This document shows positions 4,917 to 10,856 of a stretch of DNA of 10,856 bases, piece by piece. A model generated the notes under the pieces. The model ran no database searches. It saw nothing but the letters and a program-made list of their open reading frames with translations, and was not told where the DNA came from. The DNA comes from an uncultured Collinsella sp. (GTDB taxonomy: Bacteria > Actinomycetota > Coriobacteriia > Coriobacteriales > Coriobacteriaceae). The stretch spans positions 1 through 10,856 of the forward strand of contig CAUDVX010000055.1 in assembly GCA_958452935.1 (NCBI GenBank). Reading direction: 5' to 3'. Numbering within the stretch: the stretch's first letter is position 1; each line of letters starts with the position of its first letter. A program made the translations under genes and the position numbers.

Positions 4917-6254
4917 ATGAACCAGCAGAACATCGATTACGTACTCCGCTCCGTAGAGCAGCGTGACATCCGCTTTGTGCGTCTGTGGTTTGTCGACATT
5001 CTCGGCCGCCTCAAGAACTTTGCCATTAGCCCCGAGGACCTCGAGGTCGCTTTTGAGGAGGGTATTGGCTTTGACGGCTCCGCCATCGAGGGCTTTGCCA
5101 CGCCCGAGGAAGCCGACATGCTGGCGTTCCCTGATGCTTCGACCTTCCAGATTTTGCCGTGGCGCCCGAGCCACAACGGCGTCGCCCGCGTGTTCTGCGA
5201 CGTATGCACTCCCGATCGCAAGCCGTTTGCCGGCGACCCGCGCGATGCCCTGCGCCGCATGTTCCGCAAGGCCGAGAAGGCTGGCTATCTGCTCAACGTG
5301 GGCGCCGAGCTGGAGTATTACTATTTCCCCGACGAGCACACCCCCGAGCCGCTCGACAACGTGGGCTACTTCGATCTTTCGGTGAGTGACGCCGCCCGCG
5401 ACCTGCGCCGCAACACGGTCCTCACGCTCGAGAAGATGTCCGTGCCCGTGGAGTACACCTTCCACGCCGCCGGCCGCTCGCAGCACGGCATGAGCCTGCG
5501 CCATGCCGAGGCCCTAAGCATGTCCGACGCCATCACCACGGCCAAACTCATCATTAAGCAGCAGGCTTACGAGAGCGGGTGCCACGCCTCCTTTATGCCC
5601 AAGCCGTTGGCGGGCGAGGACGGCAGCGCTATGTTCCTGTGCCAGTCGCTATTCGACCACGACGGCAACAACGTCTTTTGGGGCGAGGACGACGAGAAGT
5701 ACCACCTCTCCGATATCGCCAAGCACTACATGGCCGGCATCTTGGCGCACGCGCGCGAGATCAGCGCCATCACTAACCCCACGGTCAACTCGTACAAGCG
5801 CATCACCACGGGCGGAGACTCCGTGCCGCAGTACGCCACGTGGGGCCTGCGCAACCGCGCGAGTATGGTCCGCATTCCGGTCTACAAGCCCGGCAAGCAG
5901 CTGTCCACGCGCATCGAGCTTCGCAGCCCCGACCCCATGGCCAACCCGTACCTGGTCAACGCCGTCACGCTGGCGGCTGGTCTGGACGGCATCGAGCGCA
6001 AGCTGGAGCTCCCGCCCGAGGCAACGGCTGAGACGCTCAAGCTTACCGACCGTCAGATGGTCGAGGCCGGCTACACGCCGCTGCCGCGCTCGCTCAAAGA
6101 GGCGCTCGACGTGTTTGAGGACTCGCAGTTTATGAAGGATGCCCTCGGCGAGCACATCCACAGCTTCTTCCTCAAAAAGAAGCGCGACGAGTGGCATAAG
6201 TTTGAGTCTACGATCACCGAGTGGGAGATCAAGCACTACCTGGCGAACTCCTAA
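4917..6254 (+). CDS. glnA: Glutamine synthetase type I family protein with altered active site
   Basis: A 445-residue protein of GSI length that aligns along its whole length with glutamate-ammonia ligases. Preserved: FDGSAIEGF (52-60, the loop Asp of the neighbouring subunit), E131 and E133 in GAELEYYYF, MPKPL (227-231), NPTVNSYKR (287-295), NRASMVRIP (313-321) and RIELRSPDP (332-340, metal ligand E334 and substrate arginines). Altered by ungapped comparison with remembered GSI sequences: the HHE glutamate is A184, the GQHE glutamate is G191, the GSGMH histidine is F240, and the flap GYEAP has become GGDSVP. These replace metal-binding and catalytic residues, so normal glutamine synthesis is doubtful. 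It has no tyrosine adenylylation motif of GSI-beta type. Start 4917 has AAGGGGAG upstream. A GlnR-like regulator gene follows after 50 bp. Family certain; activity uncertain. Confidence 0.9.
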   Translation: MNQQNIDYVLRSVEQRDIRFVRLWFVDILGRLKNFAISPEDLEVAFEEGIGFDGSAIEGFATPEEADMLAFPDASTFQILPWRPSHNGVARVFCDVCTPDRKPFAGDPRDALRRMFRKAEKAGYLLNVGAELEYYYFPDEHTPEPLDNVGYFDLSVSDAARDLRRNTVLTLEKMSVPVEYTFHAAGRSQHGMSLRHAEALSMSDAITTAKLIIKQQAYESGCHASFMPKPLAGEDGSAMFLCQSLFDHDGNNVFWGEDDEKYHLSDIAKHYMAGILAHAREISAITNPTVNSYKRITTGGDSVPQYATWGLRNRASMVRIPVYKPGKQLSTRIELRSPDPMANPYLVNAVTLAAGLDGIERKLELPPEATAETLKLTDRQMVEAGYTPLPRSLKEALDVFEDSQFMKDALGEHIHSFFLKKKRDEWHKFESTITEWEIKHYLANS

Positions 6255-6304
6255 TCGCGCTGACTTGTTCCAGTACGATTGAGCTCATTTCCTTGGAGGC
6301 CGAT

Positions 6305-6967
6305 ATGTCCGAAAAGAGTGCCCTGTTCATGGCGCGCACGACGCGCTTCCACGAGTTTGCCCGCAGCTTGACGACCACCCTGGGTGTCGAGGTGAGCCTG
6401 GCAACTCCCGATTCGCCGACCGCGGCGCACGACTTTGACCTGCTGATCCTCGATTCCGATGGCATCCGCAGCGACCGCATCGATCAGATTGCCAAGTGGC
6501 TTGACGATCGCGGCGGCGTCCCCATGTTGGTGATCGTCGACGACGAGGCGCTCGGCACCCTGCGCCTGCCCAATCATGCGCATGCCGACTTTGTATGCCC
6601 CACGGCGACGCCCAACGAGCTCAAGGCTCGTGCACAGCGCCTGATGGGCGAGGAGGAGACCGTCACCGCCGACGATGTGCTCAACATCGATAACCTCGAG
6701 ATCAACCTGGCTACCTACCAGGTGACGCTCGATAACGAGCCCATCGACCTGACGCTGATGGAGTACTCGCTGCTGAGCTTTTTGGCGACGCACCCCAACC
6801 GTGCCTACAGCCGCGAAGTGCTGCTGCACCGCGTGTGGGGCTTTGAGTACTGCGGCGGCACGCGCACCGTCGACGTGCACATCCGACGCATCCGCTCCAA
6901 GGTGGGCCCGCAGATCGCGGCACACATCACCACCGTCCGCGGCGTGGGCTATCTGTTTAAGGACTAG
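6305..6967 (+). CDS. OmpR-type winged-helix regulator with degenerate receiver, GlnR-like
   Basis: A 220-residue protein. Residues about 125-220 are an OmpR/PhoB winged-helix DNA-binding domain (DLTLMEYSLLSFL, then VWGF-x4-GGTRTVDVHIRRIR and VRGVGY). The N-terminal domain (1-115) looks like a receiver that lost its phosphorylation pocket: no acidic pair after strand 1, no Thr/Ser on strand 4 (VIVDD) and no conserved Lys (HADFVCPT), though D50 sits at the phosphoacceptor position. This combination, and the GGTRTVDVH-R-R stretch, match actinobacterial GlnR, the phosphorylation-independent nitrogen regulator of glnA. It lies 50 bp after a glutamine synthetase homologue, with TTGGAGG before the start at 6305, and probably shares its transcript. 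No histidine kinase gene is nearby. Nitrogen control is inferred from resemblance and context. Confidence 0.85.
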   Translation: MSEKSALFMARTTRFHEFARSLTTTLGVEVSLATPDSPTAAHDFDLLILDSDGIRSDRIDQIAKWLDDRGGVPMLVIVDDEALGTLRLPNHAHADFVCPTATPNELKARAQRLMGEEETVTADDVLNIDNLEINLATYQVTLDNEPIDLTLMEYSLLSFLATHPNRAYSREVLLHRVWGFEYCGGTRTVDVHIRRIRSKVGPQIAAHITTVRGVGYLFKD

Positions 6968-6971
6968 ATTT

Positions 6972-7008
6972 CCACCACAAAGGGGACAGGCGCCTTTGTG
7001 GTGGTTTT
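6972..7008 (+). terminator. Rho-independent terminator after the GlnR-like gene
   Basis: Perfect 12-bp arms CCACCACAAAGG (6972-6983) and CCTTTGTGGTGG (6993-7004), a 9-nt loop, then TTTT (7005-7008). It starts 4 bp after the stop codon and closes the glnA/regulator transcript. Confidence 0.92.
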
Positions 7009-7122
7009 GACGCGGGTGCGGGTTCCTCTCGAATCTGCAGCAGAACTTAAGCCTTCCTAAAAGATTGCGTTCTCATACACTTGCGCCCGCATATTGGGGT
7101 ACAACTCAACGTGAACAATGAT

Positions 7123-7149
7123 GGCCCGCCACATGTTTGGCGGGCCTTT
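7123..7149 (+). promoter_or_regulatory. GC hairpin before the HtrA ribosome site, possible attenuator
   Basis: GGCCCGCCA (7123-7131) and TGGCGGGCC (7138-7146) form a perfect 9-bp stem with a 6-nt loop, followed by TTTGGTTATTT. It ends 29 bp before the HtrA start. A good terminator already lies at 6972, so this stem is probably in the HtrA leader, where it could attenuate transcription or shield the ribosome site. It could also be a second, back-up terminator if the HtrA promoter lies further downstream. No clear promoter hexamers were found between 7009 and 7122. Confidence 0.55.
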
Positions 7150-7175
7150 GGTTATTTGACGAAAGGATCGCAGCT

Positions 7176-8636
7176 ATGAGCGAGAACGATTCCCAGCGTC
7201 CCCAGGACGCGGGCAACGCCGGCGAGACCCAGCAGCAGCCGCGTGTGCAGGTGGAGTCGACGCCTGCCGGCAGCAACATTCCCTACGTGCAGGCCTACGA
7301 CACGCAGACCGGCAAGCCGCTGGGCGGTCAGCAGGTTGTAAACAAGCACACGGTGGTCAAGACCAAGACCAAAAAGCTGCCGATCTTTATTACGGCACTC
7401 GCCGGCTGTGCTTGCGGCGCCCTGCTGGTCATCGCGCTCATTATGAGCGGCACACTCGATATCGGCGGCGGCAGGAACGCCGTGACGGCGGGCGCTTCGG
7501 GTTCATCGACGCAAAAGATCACGATCGATTCCGAGGATACCACGCTGGCCGAGGCCGTTTCTGCCAAGGCCCTCCCCTCCGTCGTTTCCATCACTGCCAC
7601 TTCGAGCGGTAGCCAGAATGGCTCGCTTTCGCAGTCTGCTGACGAGTCGGATAGCTCGGGCAGCGTCGGTTCGGGCGTTGTGCTCGATACCGAGGGCCAC
7701 ATCCTCACCAACAACCACGTGGTCGACGGCTACGACCAGTACGTGGTGACCATGGACGACGGCACCACCTACGAGGCCGAGTTCGTGGGCAACGACGCCT
7801 CGAGCGACCTCGCCGTCATCAAGCTCAAGGACGCCGACGCCTCCAAGTTCACGCCGATTGAGATCGGTGATTCCTCCAAGCTCAACGTGGGCGAGTGGGT
7901 CATGGCGATCGGCTCGCCGTTCGGCAACGAGCAGTCCGTCTCCACGGGCATTGTGTCGGCGCTGTATCGCTCCACGGCCATGAGCTCCACCAGCGGCAAT
8001 ACCATCTATGCCAACATGATTCAGACCGATGCCGCCATCAACCCGGGCAACTCCGGCGGCGCGCTCGTCAACGACAACGGTGAGCTGGTGGGTATCAACT
8101 CGCTTATCGAGAGCTATTCGGGCTCCAGCTCGGGCGTGGGTTTTGCCATTCCGGTCAACTACGCCAAGAACATTGCCGACCAGATCATCGACGGTAAGAC
8201 GCCGGTGCATCCGTACCTGGGCGCCACGCTCTCGAGCGTCAATGCGCTTAACGCCCGCACCAACAAGCTGAGCACCGATAGCGGCGCGTATGTGGCGAGC
8301 GTCGTTGAGGATGGTCCTGCCGCCAAGGCCGGCATTCAGGAGGGTGACGTTATCACCAAGTTGGGCGACGACGAGATCACGAGCGCCGATGGCCTGATCA
8401 TCGCGCTGCGCAGCCACGAGGTGGGCGAGAAGGTCGAGATCACGCTCATGCGCGGCAAGGAAGAGAAGAAGGTCACCGTCGAGCTGGGCTCCGATGAGGA
8501 GCTGCAGAACCAGCAGCAGGACGACAGTTCGACCGACACCGGCAACGGCGGTATTACCGACGAGCAGCTGCGCCAGTACCTGGAGGAGCTGCTGGGCCAG
8601 CAGGGCCAGGGTCAGGGCTACGGCCAGGGTTACTAA
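7176..8636 (+). CDS. htrA: HtrA/DegP-type serine protease, membrane-anchored, one PDZ domain
   Basis: A 486-residue envelope quality-control protease. Residues 1-68 are a polar, Gln-rich cytoplasmic tail; 69-91 form a single transmembrane segment; 92-125 are a Gly/Ser/Thr linker. The trypsin-like domain (about 126-340) has the triad H181 (TNNHVV), D211 (SSDLAVI) and S293 (NPGNSGGAL). One PDZ domain follows (about 346-438, with YLGA and GPAAKAGIQEGDVI). The C-terminal tail is acidic/Gln-rich and ends in GQQGQGQGYGQGY. Such HtrAs degrade or chaperone misfolded exported proteins and often respond to envelope stress. Start 7176 is preceded by AAAGGAT; an upstream in-frame TTG lies in a hairpin and is unlikely. 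It is a single-gene unit between two hairpins. Confidence 0.95.
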   Translation: MSENDSQRPQDAGNAGETQQQPRVQVESTPAGSNIPYVQAYDTQTGKPLGGQQVVNKHTVVKTKTKKLPIFITALAGCACGALLVIALIMSGTLDIGGGRNAVTAGASGSSTQKITIDSEDTTLAEAVSAKALPSVVSITATSSGSQNGSLSQSADESDSSGSVGSGVVLDTEGHILTNNHVVDGYDQYVVTMDDGTTYEAEFVGNDASSDLAVIKLKDADASKFTPIEIGDSSKLNVGEWVMAIGSPFGNEQSVSTGIVSALYRSTAMSSTSGNTIYANMIQTDAAINPGNSGGALVNDNGELVGINSLIESYSGSSSGVGFAIPVNYAKNIADQIIDGKTPVHPYLGATLSSVNALNARTNKLSTDSGAYVASVVEDGPAAKAGIQEGDVITKLGDDEITSADGLIIALRSHEVGEKVEITLMRGKEEKKVTVELGSDEELQNQQQDDSSTDTGNGGITDEQLRQYLEELLGQQGQGQGYGQGY

Positions 8637-8662
8637 CGAGCCATTTCGCACATGCCGAAGCC

Positions 8663-8704
8663 AGAGGGGCTGTCCCGCCAGCGCGGGACAGCCCCTCTTT
8701 TCTT
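8663..8704 (+). terminator. Strong rho-independent terminator after htrA
   Basis: Perfect 16-bp arms AGAGGGGCTGTCCCGC (8663-8678) and its complement (8683-8698) close a 4-nt CAGC loop, followed by TTTCTTATT. It starts 26 bp after the protease stop codon. A weak TGATCC/GGATCA inverted repeat (8707-8737) follows directly. Confidence 0.95.
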
Positions 8705-8772
8705 ATTGATCCATTGGGGACGGAGGAAAACGGATCACTTGTGGCTGGCAAGAGGCCTGGTTCGTAATGGTC

Positions 8773-8975
8773 TGGACAGTTAGTTCAGATACGTATAAAT
8801 CTGGGGCAGCTTGGGATGCGTTTTGAGCAATTTTTGATTGGGATGGGGTTTGAATGGGTGTTTGGGAGGGCGAGCGGGACGTTTACATGGTCTCAGGGAG
8901 CCCAAATTAGTTGAAACAGGGGTGTTCGTGCCTAATCCAGCTCTAGGATTTATACGTATCTGAACTAACTGTCCA
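8773..8975. mobile_element. 203-bp non-coding element with perfect 29-bp terminal inverted repeats
   Basis: The termini 8773-8801 and 8947-8975 are exact inverted copies, 29 of 29. They begin with TGGACAGTTAG and end with CTAACTGTCCA, so the element has TG...CA ends. The arms contain the palindrome ATACGTAT. The 145-bp interior has no usable coding frame and is less GC-rich than its neighbours. This is the shape of a miniature inverted-repeat transposable element lacking its transposase. No clean target duplication is visible at the edges, so an invertible segment with recombinase sites, or a long RNA hairpin, are alternatives. It occupies most of the gene-free gap between htrA and ligA (8637-9083). 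Confidence 0.65.
8840..8878 (+). other. Candidate G-quadruplex inside the inverted-repeat element
   Basis: Six runs of three or more G on the plus strand at 8840-8842, 8845-8848, 8856-8858, 8864-8866, 8868-8870 and 8876-8878, with loops of 2, 7, 5, 1 and 5 bases. The pattern meets the usual G3 with 1-7-base-loop rule for an intramolecular quadruplex. Folding and function are untested. Confidence 0.4.
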
Positions 8976-9083
8976 CCCCAGTCTGGCGGCTGCCGATTCG
9001 GTGCGGTTTGAGACCGCTATTCGACCCCGTTGCGACCGGTGGTACTCTAGTATCCGTTTGAAATCGAGCGAAGGAGTGCCGCT

Positions 9084-10856
9084 ATGGAGCAATCGAGCCT
9101 GTTTGGTGACGGTGTGGACATCGATACCGAAACGCCCGCGAGCGCGGATACCGCTGCACCGGCCGATGCTCGTGCCCAAGCGGCAGCGCGTGCGGCCGAG
9201 CTGCGCCACGAGCTCGATTACCACGCCTATCGCTACTACATGCTCGACGCGCCCGAGATCACGGACGCTGTTTTTGACAAAATGCTCGTAGAGCTGCAGG
9301 AAATCGAGGCCACCTACCCCGACCTGGTGACGCCCGACAGCTATACCCAGCGCGTGGGCGGCTACGTGAGCGAGCAGTTTACGCCGGTCACGCACATGGC
9401 ACGCATGTATTCCATGGACGATGCCATGGACTTGGATGAACTCGACGCGTGGCTCCAGCGCACTGAGGATGCGCTCGGTGCCGGTAGCGTCACCTATACC
9501 TGCGAGCTAAAGATTGACGGTCTGGGCGTGGCGCTTACCTACCAAAACGGCACCTTTGTGCGCGCGGCCACGCGTGGCGATGGCACCACGGGCGAGGACG
9601 TGTCGCTCAACGTCCGTACCATCAAGGACGTGCCTATGCACCTGTCCGAGCCGGCGCTCGCCCACATGGGCGCCGACCGCGAGCGCACGATTGAGGTGCG
9701 CGGCGAGGTCTATATGCCCAAAGGCAGCTTTGTACGTCTGAATGAAGAGGCCGATGCCGAGGCCCGCGACCCCTTCGCCAACCCGCGCAACGCCGCTGCT
9801 GGCAGCCTGCGTCAGAAGGATCCTAAGGTTACGGCGCGCCGCGACCTGGCCACCTTTATCTATGCCATCGCCGATACCGATCCGCTGCACGTCCACAGCC
9901 AGCGCGAGTTCCTCGATTGGCTGCGCAGTGCCGGTTTTAGCGTCAACCCCAACGTGGCACGCTGCGCCACGCCGGCCGAGGTCCACGAGTTCTGCGCCCA
10001 GGCCCTCGAGCATCGCGGTGACTTGGACTATGACATCGACGGCGTGGTCGTAAAGGTCGACAGCTTCCAGCAGCAGCTCGACCTGGGCTTTACTGCCCGC
10101 GCACCACGCTGGGCCATTGCCTTTAAGTTCCCGCCCGAGGAAAAGCAGACCGTCCTGCGCGAAATTCGCATCCAGGTGGGCCGCACCGGTGTGCTCACGC
10201 CGGTCGCCGAGTTCGACCCAGTGACGGTTGCCGGCTCCACCATCGCGCGTGCCACGCTGCACAACATCGACGAGATCCGCCGCAAAAACGTGCGCGAGGG
10301 CGACACCATCATCGTTCACAAGGCGGGCGACGTAATCCCCGAGGTCGTGGGCCCGGTGCTCGACAAACGCCCGGCCGATTCGGTCGACTGGCAGATGCCC
10401 GAGGCCTGCCCCGTGTGCGGCAGCCCCGTGGTCCACGAGGATGGTGAGGTCGCTTACCGCTGCGTCTCCATCGACTGCCCCGCACAGCTCAAGGAGCGCC
10501 TGCTCCACTGGGTGAGCCGCGGCTGCATGGACGTCGATGGCCTGGGCGACGAGATCGTCGACAAGATGATCGCCGCCGGCCTGATTCACGATGTCGCGGA
10601 CTTCTACCAGCTCACGGTCGACGACATCGCCGGACTGGACACGGGGCGCACTTATGCCAGCTCCAACAGCAAAAAGGGCGTCAAGAAGGGCGACCCCATT
10701 CCGGTGGGCCTCAAGACGGCCGAGAAAATCATCGCCGAGCTCAACAAGTCCAAGAGCCAGCCGCTCGGTCGCGTGCTGTTTGCCCTGGGCATCCGCCACG
10801 TGGGCAAGAGCGTGGGCGAGGTCATCGCCGAGCGATTCCTGTCGATTGACAAGCTC
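9084..10856 (+). CDS. ligA: NAD-dependent DNA ligase LigA, C-terminus beyond the window
   Basis: An open frame of 591 codons running off the window edge; the BRCT domain and part of the helix-hairpin-helix (HhH) domain are missing. LigA joins nicks in replication and repair using NAD+. Domain Ia (about 32-95, YHAYRYYMLDAPEITD) binds NAD+; the adenylation domain has the nucleotidyl lysine K143 in ELKIDGL, then RGDG and RGEVYMP; DYDIDGVVVK (315-324) and WAIAFKFP are further ligase motifs. The OB fold (about 353-430) contains VGRTGVLTPVA. A Cys4 zinc finger uses C442, C445, C460 and C465, followed by HhH repeats. Oddities: about 30 extra N-terminal residues that include QSSLF, and an insertion of about 20 residues at 519-540. 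The start is supported by GAAGGAG 7 nt upstream; no other Met precedes domain Ia. Confidence 0.97.
   Translation, partial: MEQSSLFGDGVDIDTETPASADTAAPADARAQAAARAAELRHELDYHAYRYYMLDAPEITDAVFDKMLVELQEIEATYPDLVTPDSYTQRVGGYVSEQFTPVTHMARMYSMDDAMDLDELDAWLQRTEDALGAGSVTYTCELKIDGLGVALTYQNGTFVRAATRGDGTTGEDVSLNVRTIKDVPMHLSEPALAHMGADRERTIEVRGEVYMPKGSFVRLNEEADAEARDPFANPRNAAAGSLRQKDPKVTARRDLATFIYAIADTDPLHVHSQREFLDWLRSAGFSVNPNVARCATPAEVHEFCAQALEHRGDLDYDIDGVVVKVDSFQQQLDLGFTARAPRWAIAFKFPPEEKQTVLREIRIQVGRTGVLTPVAEFDPVTVAGSTIARATLHNIDEIRRKNVREGDTIIVHKAGDVIPEVVGPVLDKRPADSVDWQMPEACPVCGSPVVHEDGEVAYRCVSIDCPAQLKERLLHWVSRGCMDVDGLGDEIVDKMIAAGLIHDVADFYQLTVDDIAGLDTGRTYASSNSKKGVKKGDPIPVGLKTAEKIIAELNKSKSQPLGRVLFALGIRHVGKSVGEVIAERFLSIDKL

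Noticed and set aside
5649..6236. Minus-strand open frame opposite the glutamine synthetase gene
   Set aside because: Antisense shadow without ribosome site or recognisable motif.
7503..8651. 382-codon minus-strand open frame opposite htrA
   Set aside because: Shadow of GC-biased codons; no recognisable domains, and the plus strand has the full protease.
8707..8737. TGATCC...GGATCA inverted repeat as a terminator
   Set aside because: Only 6 bp with a 19-nt spacer and no T run; it lies just after a strong terminator.
8911..8938. TTGAAA-N16-TAATCC as an outward promoter in the inverted-repeat element
   Set aside because: The -10 hexamer matches consensus at only two of six positions.
10638..10703. 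Frameshift or sequencing error in ligA
   Set aside because: The frame stays open and resumes conserved ligase sequence on both sides, so an in-frame insertion is the simpler reading.
9507..10799. 430-codon minus-strand open frame opposite ligA
   Set aside because: Antisense shadow of ligA; composition is Ala/Val/Gly/His-rich with no family motif.

Overview
The window looks like chromosomal DNA of a high-GC Coriobacteriia actinobacterium, most likely Collinsella or a close relative. This rests on the GC-rich codon use, the actinobacterial GlnR-like regulator beside a glutamine synthetase homologue, the NAD-dependent DNA ligase, and general familiarity with such loci. No database search was possible, so the genus is an inference.

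Layout. Positions 1-510 hold no convincing gene, but carry seven tandem 10-bp TATAGCAARR units (31-100). A GntR/FCD regulator (511-1203, +) converges on a 2-keto-3-deoxy-gluconate (KDG) module on the minus strand: KDPG/KHG aldolase (1596-2237) and a PfkB-family KDG kinase (2491-3525). The convergent gap (1204-1595) holds three large hairpins. The kinase is divergent from a LacI-family regulator (3760-4782, +). The shared control region has a bidirectional AGTATACT -10 element, two tandem LacI-type operators and a 58-nt near-perfect hairpin in the kinase leader. This region is a small, locally regulated catabolic cassette that turns KDG, the product of uronate or pectin breakdown, into pyruvate and glyceraldehyde 3-phosphate.

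Next is a nitrogen-type pair: a glutamine synthetase I homologue (4917-6254) and, 50 bp later, an OmpR-type atypical response regulator resembling actinobacterial GlnR (6305-6967), closed by a strong terminator (6972-7008). A GlnR-box-like sequence lies upstream of the synthetase. By eye alignment, the synthetase homologue lacks several canonical metal-binding and catalytic residues while keeping the fold signatures. This is the most surprising observation in the window.

The right part holds a membrane-anchored HtrA-type serine protease (7176-8636) with a GC hairpin just before its ribosome site and a textbook terminator after it. A 203-bp non-coding element with perfect 29-bp terminal inverted repeats follows (8773-8975), either a MITE-like element or an invertible segment. 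Last is ligA, the NAD-dependent DNA ligase (9084 to the window edge, C-terminus missing), with an extra N-terminal tail that carries a possible sliding-clamp-binding motif and an unusual insertion in the helix-hairpin-helix region.
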